A stretch of 64,000 nt of DNA, taken from Achromobacter xylosoxidans A8. Lineage in GTDB: Bacteria; Pseudomonadota; Gammaproteobacteria; Burkholderiales; Burkholderiaceae_B. The notes beneath the pieces are model-generated. The model ran no database searches. It was not told the origin of the DNA and saw nothing but the letters and a program-made list of their open reading frames with translations. The stretch is from positions 1,488,001 through 1,552,000 of the forward strand of contig NC_014640.1 of the NCBI RefSeq assembly GCF_000165835.1, read 5' to 3'. The number at the start of each line of letters is the position of its first letter. Within the stretch, counting starts at the first letter, position 1. Position numbers and translations under genes: made by a program. Shown here piece after piece: positions 31,393 to 41,195 of this stretch.

Positions 31393-34300
31393 ATGAAATT
31401 CACCGATCTCTTCGTGCGCCGGCCTGTGCTGGCGCTGGTGGTCAGCACCCTGATCCTGCTGCTGGGCATCAAGGCCCTGAGCGGCCTGCCGGTGCGGCAG
31501 TATCCGCTGACCGAAAGCACTACCATCACCATCACCACCCAATACCCGGGCGCCTCGCCCGACCTGATGCAGGGCTTCGTCACCCAACCCATCGCGCAAT
31601 CCGTGGCCACGGTGGAAGGCATCGACTACCTGTCGTCCTCGTCGACCCAGGGCCGCAGCGTGATCACGGTGCGGATGAAGCTGAACGCCGATTCCAACAA
31701 GGCCATGACCGAGGTGATGGCCAAGGTCAACGAGGTCAAGTACCGCTTGCCGCAGGACGTCTACGACCCGGTGCTGGTCAAGTCCGCCGGCGAGGCGACG
31801 GCCGTGGCTTATGTGGGCTTCTCCAGCAGCACTTTGTCCCTGGCCGCCTTGACTGACTATCTGTCGCGGGTGGTGCAGCCGCAGCTGTCGTCCATCGACG
31901 GCGTGGCCAGCGTGGAACTCTACGGCGGGCAGAAGCTCGCCATGCGGGTATGGCTGGACCCCAACCGGATGGCGGCGCGCGGCATTTCCGCGGGCGAGCT
32001 GGCCGACGCGCTGCGCGACAACAACGTGCAGGCGGCGCCGGGACAGGCCAAGGGCCTGTACGTGGTGTCCAACATCCAGGTCAACACGGACTTGGTCAAC
32101 GTCGCGGAATTCCGCGACATGGTGGTCAAGCGCGAGGGCGACGCGATCGTGCGCCTGGGCGACGTGGCCACGGTCGAACTGGGCGCCGCGTCCACCGATT
32201 CCAGCGGCCTGATGGATGGCGAGCCGGCGGTGTATTTCGGGCTGAACGCCACGCCGGTGGGCAATCCGCTGGTGATCGTCAAGCGCCTGAACGAGCTGCT
32301 GCCTAACATCAAGCAGAACCTGCCGCCGGGCACCAGCGTGCAGGTGCCGTTCGAACTGGCCCGCTTCATCAGCGCGTCCATCGACGGCGTGGTGCAGACG
32401 CTGATCGAGGCCATCGCCATCGTGGTGGTGGTGATCTTCCTGTGCCTGGGCTCCCTGCGCGCCGTGCTGATCCCGGTGCTGACCATTCCCCTGTCCATGC
32501 TGGGCGGGGCGGCCATCATGGCGCTGTTCGGCTTCAGCGTGAACCTGCTGACCTTGCTGGCCATGGTGCTGGCCATCGGCCTGGTGGTGGACGACGCCAT
32601 CGTCGTGGTCGAAAACGTGCATCGCCACATCGAAGAGGGCAAATCGCCGGTGCGCGCGGCCCTCATCGGCGCGCGCGAAGTGGCGGGGCCGGTGATCGCG
32701 ATGACCATCACGCTGGCGGCGGTCTACGCGCCCATCGGCCTGATGGGCGGGCTTACCGGTTCGCTCTTCAAGGAATTCGCCTTCACCCTGGCGGGCTCCG
32801 TGGTGGTGTCGGGCGTCATTGCGCTGACCTTGTCGCCCGTGATGAGCTCGTTCCTGCTGAATAGCCGCGTGTCCGAAGGCTGGATGGCGCGTCGCGCCGA
32901 GCATTTCTTTGAAGGCCTGGGGAACGCCTATGGCCGCGTGCTTGACGTATCGCTGCATCATCGCTGGGTGACCGGCCTGATCGCCGTGGCGGTACTCGCC
33001 AGCCTGCCGTTCCTGTACAACGCCGCGCAAAGCGAGCTGGCGCCGGTCGAGGACCAATCCACCGTGCTGACCGCGATCAAGTCGCCGCAGCACGCCAATA
33101 TCGACTATGTGGAGAAGTTTGGCCGCAAATGGGACGACGTGATGAAGACCCTGCCTGAACAGCAGGGGCGCTGGCTGATCAACGGTTCCGACGGCGTGTC
33201 CAACAGCATTGGCGGCGTGGACTTCGTGTCCTGGGAAAAGCGCCACCGTTCGGCCGACCAGATCCAGGCCGACATGCAGGCCATGGCGAACCAGGTCGAA
33301 GGCAGCAACATCTTCGCCTTCCAGCTGCCGTCCCTGCCCGGTTCCACCGGCGGGCTGCCGGTGCAGATGACGCTCATGAGCGCCTCGGACTATCCGGTGG
33401 TCTACGAGGCCATGGAAGGCCTGAAGAAGGCCGCGCGCGAAAGCGGCTTGTTCATGGTGGTCGACAGCGACCTGGACTACAACAATCCGGTGGTGCAGCT
33501 GAAGGTGGACCGCGCCAAGGCCAACAGCCTGGGCGTCACCATGAAGGCCATCGGCGATACGCTGGCCGTGCTGGTGGGCGAGAACTACGTGAACCGCTTC
33601 GGCATGGACGGTCGCTCCTATGACGTGATTCCGCAGAGCCTGCGCGAACAGCGCATCTCGCCCGAATCGCTGGCGCGCTACTACGTCAAGAGCGCCAGCG
33701 GCGCGCAGGTGCCGCTGTCCAACCTCGTGACCGTGTCCATGGGCGTGGAGCCCAACAAGCTGACCCAGTTCAACCAGCTCAATGCCGCCACCTTCCAGGC
33801 CATACCGATGCCGGGCGTCACCATGGGCGACGCGGTGCAATTCCTGACCGAGCAGGCCAAGTTCCTGCCCGCCGGCTTCAGCTACGACTGGCAGTCGGAT
33901 GCGCGTCAGTACAGCCAGGAAGGTTCGGCGCTGATGATCACCTTCATCTTCGCCATCATCGTGATCTACCTGGTGCTGGCGGCGCAATACGAGAGCCTGC
34001 GCGATCCCTTCATCATCCTGGTGAGCGTGCCCATGTCGATCTGCGGCGCGCTGATCCCGCTGGCGCTGGGCATGGCCACCGTCAACATCTATACCCAGAT
34101 CGGGCTGGTGACGCTGATCGGCCTGATCAGCAAGCACGGCATCCTGATGGTGGAGTTCGCCAACGAAATGCAGCTCAGCCACGGGCTGGACCGGCGCGCC
34201 GCCATGGAGCAGGCCGCCCGCATCCGGTTGCGCCCCATCCTGATGACGACCGCCGCCATGGTCATGGGTCTGATCCCGCTGCTGTTCGCCACCGGCGCTG

Positions 34301-34497
34301 GCGCGCACAGCCGCTACAGCCTGGGCCTGGTCATTGTGGTGGGCCTGCTGGTCGGCACGCTGTTCACGCTGTTCGTGTTGCCCACCGTCTACACCGTATT
34401 CGCCCGCGATCACCGCGCGGCGCACGATACGCCGCGCGCCCGCGAGCTGGCGCTGGCCCAGGCCGAGGACGCCGCAGCGCCCGGTGTCTCGGCCTAG
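31393..34497 (+). CDS. RND efflux pump, MexI-like, system 2
   Basis: A 1034-residue HAE-RND antiporter. The N-terminus MKFTDLFVRRPVLALVVSTL and the segments YPGASPDLMQGFVTQPIAQS, EGIDYLSSSS and VVENVHRHIEEGKSP are much like MexI of the Pseudomonas MexGHI-OpmD system. Proton-relay residues are present: LVVDDAIVVVE in TM4 and GLISKHGILMVE in TM10 (Lys kept). Usual length. It sits between its adaptor and outer-membrane partner in one plus-strand operon. MexI-type pumps export phenazine-related and redox-active compounds, but the substrate here is not known. Confidence 0.92.
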   Translation: MKFTDLFVRRPVLALVVSTLILLLGIKALSGLPVRQYPLTESTTITITTQYPGASPDLMQGFVTQPIAQSVATVEGIDYLSSSSTQGRSVITVRMKLNADSNKAMTEVMAKVNEVKYRLPQDVYDPVLVKSAGEATAVAYVGFSSSTLSLAALTDYLSRVVQPQLSSIDGVASVELYGGQKLAMRVWLDPNRMAARGISAGELADALRDNNVQAAPGQAKGLYVVSNIQVNTDLVNVAEFRDMVVKREGDAIVRLGDVATVELGAASTDSSGLMDGEPAVYFGLNATPVGNPLVIVKRLNELLPNIKQNLPPGTSVQVPFELARFISASIDGVVQTLIEAIAIVVVVIFLCLGSLRAVLIPVLTIPLSMLGGAAIMALFGFSVNLLTLLAMVLAIGLVVDDAIVVVENVHRHIEEGKSPVRAALIGAREVAGPVIAMTITLAAVYAPIGLMGGLTGSLFKEFAFTLAGSVVVSGVIALTLSPVMSSFLLNSRVSEGWMARRAEHFFEGLGNAYGRVLDVSLHHRWVTGLIAVAVLASLPFLYNAAQSELAPVEDQSTVLTAIKSPQHANIDYVEKFGRKWDDVMKTLPEQQGRWLINGSDGVSNSIGGVDFVSWEKRHRSADQIQADMQAMANQVEGSNIFAFQLPSLPGSTGGLPVQMTLMSASDYPVVYEAMEGLKKAARESGLFMVVDSDLDYNNPVVQLKVDRAKANSLGVTMKAIGDTLAVLVGENYVNRFGMDGRSYDVIPQSLREQRISPESLARYYVKSASGAQVPLSNLVTVSMGVEPNKLTQFNQLNAATFQAIPMPGVTMGDAVQFLTEQAKFLPAGFSYDWQSDARQYSQEGSALMITFIFAIIVIYLVLAAQYESLRDPFIILVSVPMSICGALIPLALGMATVNIYTQIGLVTLIGLISKHGILMVEFANEMQLSHGLDRRAAMEQAARIRLRPILMTTAAMVMGLIPLLFATGAGAHSRYSLGLVIVVGLLVGTLFTLFVLPTVYTVFARDHRAAHDTPRARELALAQAEDAAAPGVSA

Positions 34498-34512
34498 CCC
34501 AAGGAAACCATC

Positions 34513-35958
34513 ATGAAGCATCCACAACTTTCCCTACGCTTGCGCCGCGGCGCGACCGTACTGCTGGCCGCGTTGGCCACCGCCGGCTGCGCCGTCGGTC
34601 CCGATTACCAGAAACCCCAGGTCGCGCCAGTGACGCTGGCCAGCCCCGAACAGGCCCTGTTCTCCACCGACCAGCTGCAGCGCGACTGGTGGAAGCAATT
34701 GCAGGATCCCCAGCTGGACCGGCTGATCGATCTGGCGCTGTCCCGCAACCTGGACATCCGCATCGCGCAGTCGCGCCTGGCCGAATCGCGCGCGGTGCTG
34801 GACGAGAAGGAACTGGACCAGCTGCCGGCCGTCACCCTGGGCGGCGGCTATGAGCGCAGCCTGTCGCAGGCCAATGCCGGCGCCAGCGGCCAGCGCAACC
34901 TGGCGCAGAGCTACCGGGCGGGCTTCGACGCCACCTGGGAGCTGGACCTGTTCGGGCGTCTGCGCCGGGCGGCCGAGGGCGCGGCCGCCCGCAGCGAGGC
35001 GCAGGCCGCGGATCTGGCCCAGACCCGCATCGTGGTGGCGGCCGAAGTGGCGCGCAATTACTTCGAACTGCGCGGCGCCGAACAGCGCCTGGCCGTGGCG
35101 CGCGCCAACCTGGAGAGCCAGCGCGACAGCCTGCGCGTGATCCAGGCCATGGTATCGGCGGGCCGCGGCGACGAAGGCGACCTGGCCAGCGCGCGCGCCG
35201 AACTGGAGACTGTGCAGGCCAGCGTCCCGGTGCAGATCGCCGCGCGGCGGCTGGCGCAGTACCGGATTGCGGTGCTGGCGGGCCTGCGCCCGGTGGAGCT
35301 GGGCGAATTGGACGCGGGCAAGGCGCTGGCCCCCCTGGACACTCGCCTGCCGATCGGCGACGTGAGCGCCTTGCTGTCGCGCCGCCCCGACGTGCTGGCG
35401 GCTGAACGCGGCATGGCTGCCGCCAACGCCGACGTGGGCGTGGCGACCGCGGAACTGTATCCGCGCATCGACCTGGGCGGATTCCTGGGTTTCGTCGCCT
35501 TGCGCGGCGCGGATTTCGGCTCATCGGCCAGCCGCGCTTTCAGCGTGGCGGCCAATGCCAACTGGCCCGCCTTCCACCTGCCCACGGCGCTGGCGCGCAA
35601 GCGCGGCGCGGTGGCGCGCGCGGACGGCGCGGTCGCGAGCTATGAGCTGACCGTGCTGCGTGCGGTCGAGGAACTGGAATCGGCGCTGACGGAATACGGC
35701 CAGACGCAGCAGCGCCTGGGCAGCCTGGCGCAGGCGGCCGCGCACAGCGGCAGGGCGGCGGAACTGGCGCAGCTGCGCTACCGGGAAGGCAGCACCCCGT
35801 ATTTGACGGTGTTGGACGCCCAGCGTACGCTTTTGCGCGCCCAGGACGCCGTAGCCGTGGCCGAAACCGAGTCCTACACCCGTCTGATCGCGCTGTACAA
35901 GGCGCTGGGAGGCGGATGGGAAGCGCCAGCGGCGGACTCGCAGGTGGCTTCCGGCTGA
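34513..35958 (+). CDS. RND efflux outer-membrane factor (NodT/OpmD family), system 2
   Basis: A 481-residue outer-membrane lipoprotein. ATAGCAVGPDYQKP is the lipobox and the invariant GPDY..P start of NodT-type factors. WWKQLQDPQLDRLIDLAL, TWELDLFGRLRRAAEG and LLSRRPDVLAAERGMAAANADVG are the usual efflux-channel motifs in order. The end YKALGGGWE is also typical. It lies 15 bases after the pump gene and completes the tripartite exporter begun by the two genes upstream. Confidence 0.92.
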   Translation: MKHPQLSLRLRRGATVLLAALATAGCAVGPDYQKPQVAPVTLASPEQALFSTDQLQRDWWKQLQDPQLDRLIDLALSRNLDIRIAQSRLAESRAVLDEKELDQLPAVTLGGGYERSLSQANAGASGQRNLAQSYRAGFDATWELDLFGRLRRAAEGAAARSEAQAADLAQTRIVVAAEVARNYFELRGAEQRLAVARANLESQRDSLRVIQAMVSAGRGDEGDLASARAELETVQASVPVQIAARRLAQYRIAVLAGLRPVELGELDAGKALAPLDTRLPIGDVSALLSRRPDVLAAERGMAAANADVGVATAELYPRIDLGGFLGFVALRGADFGSSASRAFSVAANANWPAFHLPTALARKRGAVARADGAVASYELTVLRAVEELESALTEYGQTQQRLGSLAQAAAHSGRAAELAQLRYREGSTPYLTVLDAQRTLLRAQDAVAVAETESYTRLIALYKALGGGWEAPAADSQVASG

Positions 35959-36011
35959 CCGCCAGGCGCGGTTCGTGGCACCATAGGCATACATCCGGAG
36001 AATCCACATCC

Positions 36012-36668
36012 ATGTCTGACAGTCCGTCTCATCCCGTCGCCTGGGAGCATCAGCCCGCGGATCGCGTGCTCATGGCCTTGAAGACGCGCGGCCCGCAGTC
36101 CGTCGCCGTCATTGCCAAGGCCATGGACGTGACCGCCGAAGCCGTGCGCCAGCAGATGACCCGCTTGCATGCGGAAGGACTGGTGGATTCCGAAAGCCAT
36201 AGCGCGGGCCGGGGCCGGCCCACGCAGATCTGGTTCCTGACCGCTGCCGGACATGGCCGATTTCCCGACACGCATGCCGAAATGACGGTGCAGATGATAG
36301 GCGCCATCCGCCAGGCGTTCGGCGAAGAGGGCGTCGAAAAGCTGATCGAAGTGCGCGAGGCCGCCATGCTCAGCGGCTATCGCCAGGCCATGCAGGGCGC
36401 CCGCAGCCTGAAGGAACGGCTGGAGCGGCTGGTGGAAGTCCGCTCCGCCGAAGGCTACATGGCCGAGTTGCGCAAGGACGGCCCGGACTACCTCTTCATC
36501 GAGAACCATTGCCCGATCTGTTCCGCGGCAAAGGCCTGTATGGGCTTTTGCCGCAGCGAGCTGGAACTCTTCAACAAGGTGCTGGGAGCAGAGGTCCGGG
36601 TGCGGCGCGAAGAGCACATCCTCACGGGCGCGCGCCGCTGCGCCTACCGCATCGACAAGGCCGGCTGA
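36012..36668 (+). CDS. COG2345-type HTH regulator with a cysteine cluster
   Basis: A 218-residue regulator. The winged helix is at about residues 15-80 (DRVLMALKTRGPQSVAVIAKAMDVTAEAVRQQ, divided by eye; GRGRPTQIWFLTAAG wing). The C-terminal part carries Cys167, Cys170, Cys176 and Cys180 in NHCPICSAAKACMGFC, plus Cys210 in RRCAYRI. This spacing is reminiscent of SufR-like regulators that hold an iron-sulfur cluster. So it may sense redox or cluster status. It follows the MexI-like efflux operon by 53 bases on the same strand and may regulate it. Cluster binding is an inference from cysteine placement. Confidence 0.82.
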   Translation: MSDSPSHPVAWEHQPADRVLMALKTRGPQSVAVIAKAMDVTAEAVRQQMTRLHAEGLVDSESHSAGRGRPTQIWFLTAAGHGRFPDTHAEMTVQMIGAIRQAFGEEGVEKLIEVREAAMLSGYRQAMQGARSLKERLERLVEVRSAEGYMAELRKDGPDYLFIENHCPICSAAKACMGFCRSELELFNKVLGAEVRVRREEHILTGARRCAYRIDKAG

Positions 36669-36672
36669 CCGG

Positions 36673-38055
36673 TCATGAGCCGGGCTGCTCCCAGCCGCCC
36701 AGTGCCTTGTACAACTCCACCGCGTTGACCAGCCGGCGCTGTTGCAGCCGGATGAACTCCTGTTCGGATTCGAACAAGCTGCGCTGCGCCTCCAGCATCT
36801 CCAGGTAGCTGGCCACGCCGCGTTCGTAGCGCCTTTCGGTCAGGCGCTGGCGGTCGCGGTCGGCGTCGCGCACCTTGCGCTGGGCGTCGATCTGCGCGCG
36901 CAGCGTGTCGCGGGCGGACAGCGCGTCGGCCACTTCGCGGAAGGCCTGCTGGATGCTGCCTTCGTATTGGGCTACCGCGATGTCCTTGCGGGCCTCGGCC
37001 AGCGACAGGTTGGCGCTGTTGCGACCAGCATTGAAGATGGGCAGCGTCAGCTTGGGCGCGAAGGTCCAGGTGCCCGTGCCCGAACCGAACAGGTCCGAGA
37101 AACTGCCGGCCGTGGTGCCGATGTCGGTCGTCAGCTGCACCGACGGGAAGAACGCCGCGCGCGCCGCGCCGATATCGGCATTGGCGGCTCGCAGCGTGTC
37201 CTCGGCCTGGCGCAGGTCCGGACGACGGATCAGCAGGGCGGAAGGCAGGCCCGCGGCCAGCGGCGTCAGGCTCTGGCTTTCCAGCGTGACGGCATCGGTG
37301 TCGGGCGGCAGCGAAAAGTCGCCCGCCAGTAAGCCCAGCGTGTGGACGGACTGGCGGTATTCCCGGCTCAGTTCGGCGTGCGTGGCGCGCGAGGATTCCA
37401 CCAGCATCTGCGCCGTGCGCAGTCCCACGGCCGTTTCCAGCCCTGCGTCGTAGCGGCGTTGGGTGAGTTTGAGCGAGGCCTCGCGCAACGCCAGCGTGCT
37501 CTCGGTCAGACGCAGCTGCTCCGCCAGTGAACGCTGGTTGAAGTAGGCCGCAGCGGTCTCCGACACCAGCGACAGCGTGGCGGCGCGGTGCGCCTCCTCG
37601 CTGGCCAGGTAGCGCGATAGCGCGGCGTCGCTCAGGCTTTTCACGCGGCCGAAGAAATCCAGTTCGAACGCGGCGATGCCGACGGCCGCGCGATAGCGGT
37701 CCGCCACCGGCATGCGCGGTTGGCCGGGCTCGGCGCCGCGTCCGCGGCTGAATTCGCCCGTGCCATCGATGGACGGCAGGCGGTCGGCCTGTTGCACGCC
37801 GTACAGCGCCCGGGCTTCCTGGATGCGCAGCGCCGCCACCCGCAGGTTGCGGTTGTTTTCCAGCGCGGCGGCGATCCAGGCCTGCAGCGCCGGGTCGTTG
37901 AAGTAGTCGCGCCAATCCTGCGGCACGGCGGCCTGCCCGTCGGCGGCCGGCGTGTCGTAGGCGTGCGGCACGGGCGCGGCAGGGCGTTCATAGGTAGGGG
38001 CCAGCGAGCAGCCGGCCAGGGCCAGCGCAAGCAGGGTCATGGCCATAGCCTTCAT
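36673..38055 (-). CDS. oprZ: outer-membrane factor of the AxyXY-OprZ-like efflux system
   Basis: A 460-residue OprM/NodT-family lipoprotein. LALALAGCSLAPTYERP is signal peptide plus lipobox. WRDYFNDPALQAWIAAALENN, AFELDFFGRVKSLSDAAL and IRRPDLRQAEDTLRAANADIGAARAAFFPS (each given in part) are OprM-like landmarks. The start overlaps the pump stop (ATGA). The operon order adaptor-pump-channel with a divergent MexZ-like TetR is that of axyXY-oprZ in Achromobacter, where it confers aminoglycoside and other drug resistance. The gene name depends on genus identity, which I infer. Confidence 0.82.
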   Translation of the reverse strand: MKAMAMTLLALALAGCSLAPTYERPAAPVPHAYDTPAADGQAAVPQDWRDYFNDPALQAWIAAALENNRNLRVAALRIQEARALYGVQQADRLPSIDGTGEFSRGRGAEPGQPRMPVADRYRAAVGIAAFELDFFGRVKSLSDAALSRYLASEEAHRAATLSLVSETAAAYFNQRSLAEQLRLTESTLALREASLKLTQRRYDAGLETAVGLRTAQMLVESSRATHAELSREYRQSVHTLGLLAGDFSLPPDTDAVTLESQSLTPLAAGLPSALLIRRPDLRQAEDTLRAANADIGAARAAFFPSVQLTTDIGTTAGSFSDLFGSGTGTWTFAPKLTLPIFNAGRNSANLSLAEARKDIAVAQYEGSIQQAFREVADALSARDTLRAQIDAQRKVRDADRDRQRLTERRYERGVASYLEMLEAQRSLFESEQEFIRLQQRRLVNAVELYKALGGWEQPGS

Positions 38056-41000
38056 GGCGTGGTCTCCAGCGTTTCGCGGCCTTGCGGACGCGCGGGGCGC
38101 ACGCGCATGCCCAGCACGCGGCCCACGATAAGAAAGAAAAGCGGCACCAGGAAGATGGCCAGCACCGTCGCGGTGATGATGCCGCCCAGCACGCCCGTGC
38201 CGATCGCGGCCTGGGCGCCCGAGGCCGCGCCGGTGGCCAGCGCCAGGGGCAGCACCCCCACGCCGAAGGCCAGCGAGGTCATCACGATGGGCCGCAGCCG
38301 GAGCCTGGCGGCCTCCAGCGTGGCGGACACGATGCCCTGGCCATCGCGCACCAGGTCCTTGGCCACTTCCACGATCAGGATCGCGTTCTTGGCCGACAGT
38401 CCGATGGTGGCGATGAGGCCGACCTTGAAGTAGATGTCGTTGGGCATGCCGCGCAGCGTCACGCCCAGCACCGCGCCGATCACGCCCAGCGGTACCACCA
38501 GGATCACCGCCAGCGGGATGGACCAGCTTTCGTACAGCGCGGCCAGCGCCAGGAACACGACCAGCACCGACAGCGCGAACAGGATGGGCGCCTGGTTGCC
38601 GGACAGCCGTTCCTCATAGGACTGTCCCGACCAGTCGAAGCCGATGCCGCGCGGCAGCTCCGCCGCCAGCGCTTCCATGGCGCGCATGGCCTCGCCGCTG
38701 CTGTGCCCGGGGGCCGCCGCGCCGTTGATGGTGAACGAGGGGAAGCCGTTGTAGCGGTTGAGCTGCGGCGGACCCATGGACCATTTCAGGGTGGTGAAGG
38801 CGGACAGCGGCACCATCTGGCCCTGCAGGTTGCGCACGTGCAGGCGCGATACGTCCGCCATGTCGACGCGGCTCTTGCCGTCGGCCTGCACGGTCACGCG
38901 CCGCACCTGGCCATTGAGCATGAAATCGCCGATGTAGTCCGATCCGTACATCACCGCCAGCGCGGTGTTGATCTCGTCCACCGATACGCCCATGGCCTGG
39001 GCCTTGTCGCGGTCGACGCGCAGCTCCAGCTGCGGCGCTTCTTCCTGGCCCGCGAACACCACTTCCGCCAGCGCGGGATGGCTCGAGGCCGCCGCCAGCA
39101 ACTGCTGGCGCGCCTGGGCCAGGGCCTCATAGCCCAGTCCGCCGCGGTCTTGCAGGCGGAAGTCGAAGCCCGAGGTCGAGCCCAGGTCCGGCAGCGGCGG
39201 GGAATTCAGCGCGTGCACCATGACGTTCTTGCGGTCGGCGAACGCGGCGTTGATGCGTTCCACCACCGCGTTCACGTGCAGGTCGGCGGCGCCGCGCTGC
39301 TTCCAGTCCTTCAGCGTGACGAAGAACATGGCCGAGTTCGGTCCGCTGCCGTAGTTGCTGAAGCCGTTGACCGAATACACATATTCGACGGGCTCGTGCT
39401 CCAGCATGTAGCGTTCGACGTCCTTCACCATCGCCATGGTCTCGGCTTGCGGCGAGCCCTGGGGCAGGATGACCATGGCCATGAAGCTGCCCTGGTCTTC
39501 GTCCGGCAGGAAGGAAGAGGGCAGCCGCGCGAACAGCAATGCCACTGCGGCGATCACGGCTAGATAGGCCAGGCCGAAGCGCACCGGACGGGCCAGCACG
39601 CCGGACACCCGCGTGGTGTAGCGCGCGGTCAGGCGCGTGAAGGCCCGGTTGAACCAGCCGAAGAAGCCGCGCTTCTCGTGGTGGCCCGCGGCGATGGGCT
39701 TGAGCAGGCTGGCGCACAGCGCGGGCGTTAACGACAGCGCCAGGAAGGCCGAGAAGGCGATCGACACGGCCAGCGTCACGGCGAACTGGCGATAGATGTT
39801 GCCCACCGCGCCGTCGAAGAACGCCATGGGCACGAACACCGACACCAGCACCACCGTGATGCCGACGATGGCGCCGCTGATCTGGCCCATGGCCTTGACC
39901 GTGGCCTCGCGCGGCGGCAGGCCTTCCTCGGCCATGATGCGTTCGACGTTCTCCACCACCACGATGGCGTCGTCCACCAGGATGCCGATGGCCAGCACCA
40001 TGCCGAACATCGTCAGCACGTTGATGGAATAGCCCAGCCACAGCATCACGCCCAGCGTGCCCAGCAGCGCCACCGGCACCACCAGCGTGGGGATCAGCGT
40101 GGCGCGGAAGTTCTGCATGAACAGGTACATCACGCAGAACACCAGGGCCACGGCTTCCAGCAGGGTCATCAGCACCTTCTTGATCGAGATTTCGACGAAG
40201 GTGGAGGTCTCGTACGGAATGTCCCAGGTCACGCCCGGCGGGAAATACTGGGCCAGCTCCTGCATGGTGGCGCGGATGCGTTTGGTGGTCTCGACTGCGT
40301 TCGATCCCGGCGCCAGCTTGATGCCCAGGCCCGTGCCGGTCATGCCGTTCACGCGCGACAGGTACATGTAGTCGGTGCCGCCCAGTTCGACCCGGGCCAC
40401 GTCCTTCAGGCGCAGAGTGGCGCCGTCTGACTGCGCGCGCAGCGGAATGTTGCCGAACTGCTCGGGCGTGTGCAGGGATTCGCCGGCGACGATGCTGGCG
40501 TTCAGCGGGGCGTCCTTGGGCACGGCCTGGTTGCCCAGTTCGCCGATGGTGACCCGCGCGTTATGGCTGCGCAGGGCCGAGACGATGTCGCCCGGGGTCA
40601 GGGCCATGGCCGTCAGCTTGGCCGGATCCGGCCAGATGCGCATGGCGGCTTCGGCGCCGAAGGATTGCACCTTGCCCACGCCTTCCACGCGGCGCAGGGC
40701 CTGTAGCACGTTGGAGGCGGCCAGCTCGCCCAGTTGCATGTCGTCCAGGCCGCCGTCCGACTTCAGCGACACCACCAGCTGGATGTTGTCGGCCGCCTTT
40801 TCGACGCGCACGCCGTCGCGACGCACCGATTCGGGCAGGCGCGGCTCCACCGCCTTCAGGCGGTTCTGCACTTCCACGGCCGCCAGGTCGGGATTGGTGC
40901 CCTGCTTGAAGGTCAGGTTGATGCTGGCCCAGCCCGTCGAGTCGCTGCTGGACGAGGTATACATCAGCCCGGGGGCGCCGTTCATCTCGCGTTCGATGAT

Positions 41001-41189
41001 GGCGGTGACGGCCTCTTCGACCACCTTGGCCGAGGCGCCGGGATAGCTGGCGCCGACGTTGACCACCGGCGGAGCGATGTCGGGATACTGCGCCACCGGC
41101 AGCGCGCGAATCGACAGAATGCCGACCAGCACGATCAGCAGCGAGATCACCCAGGCGAAGACCGGGCGATCAATAAAAAAACGCGCCAT
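38052..41189 (-). CDS. axyY: RND multidrug efflux pump, AxyY (MexY/AcrB-like)
   Basis: A 1045-residue HAE1 pump opening MARFFIDRPVFAWVISLLIV, the AcrB/MexB/MexY signature. The TM4 proton-relay pair is in GILVDDAIVVVENVERIM and the TM10 Lys in GLSAKNAILIVEVAKD. The periplasmic porter domain has the usual YPGASAKVVEEAVTAIIE and FKQGTNPDLAAVEVQNRL. Length is standard. It lies 6 bases after the adaptor. Homologues of this system in Achromobacter (AxyY) expel aminoglycosides, macrolides, tetracyclines and some beta-lactams. MexB-type identity is the alternative; the MexZ-like regulator favours MexY. Confidence 0.85.
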   Translation of the reverse strand: MARFFIDRPVFAWVISLLIVLVGILSIRALPVAQYPDIAPPVVNVGASYPGASAKVVEEAVTAIIEREMNGAPGLMYTSSSSDSTGWASINLTFKQGTNPDLAAVEVQNRLKAVEPRLPESVRRDGVRVEKAADNIQLVVSLKSDGGLDDMQLGELAASNVLQALRRVEGVGKVQSFGAEAAMRIWPDPAKLTAMALTPGDIVSALRSHNARVTIGELGNQAVPKDAPLNASIVAGESLHTPEQFGNIPLRAQSDGATLRLKDVARVELGGTDYMYLSRVNGMTGTGLGIKLAPGSNAVETTKRIRATMQELAQYFPPGVTWDIPYETSTFVEISIKKVLMTLLEAVALVFCVMYLFMQNFRATLIPTLVVPVALLGTLGVMLWLGYSINVLTMFGMVLAIGILVDDAIVVVENVERIMAEEGLPPREATVKAMGQISGAIVGITVVLVSVFVPMAFFDGAVGNIYRQFAVTLAVSIAFSAFLALSLTPALCASLLKPIAAGHHEKRGFFGWFNRAFTRLTARYTTRVSGVLARPVRFGLAYLAVIAAVALLFARLPSSFLPDEDQGSFMAMVILPQGSPQAETMAMVKDVERYMLEHEPVEYVYSVNGFSNYGSGPNSAMFFVTLKDWKQRGAADLHVNAVVERINAAFADRKNVMVHALNSPPLPDLGSTSGFDFRLQDRGGLGYEALAQARQQLLAAASSHPALAEVVFAGQEEAPQLELRVDRDKAQAMGVSVDEINTALAVMYGSDYIGDFMLNGQVRRVTVQADGKSRVDMADVSRLHVRNLQGQMVPLSAFTTLKWSMGPPQLNRYNGFPSFTINGAAAPGHSSGEAMRAMEALAAELPRGIGFDWSGQSYEERLSGNQAPILFALSVLVVFLALAALYESWSIPLAVILVVPLGVIGAVLGVTLRGMPNDIYFKVGLIATIGLSAKNAILIVEVAKDLVRDGQGIVSATLEAARLRLRPIVMTSLAFGVGVLPLALATGAASGAQAAIGTGVLGGIITATVLAIFLVPLFFLIVGRVLGMRVRPARPQGRETLETTP

Positions 41190-41195
41190 TGCGGT

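Noticed and set aside
31111..34527. Very long minus-strand open frame (over 1100 codons) across the MexI-like pump
   Set aside because: It is the complementary frame of a clear RND gene, with His/Gln/Arg-rich nonsense translation typical of GC-rich antisense.
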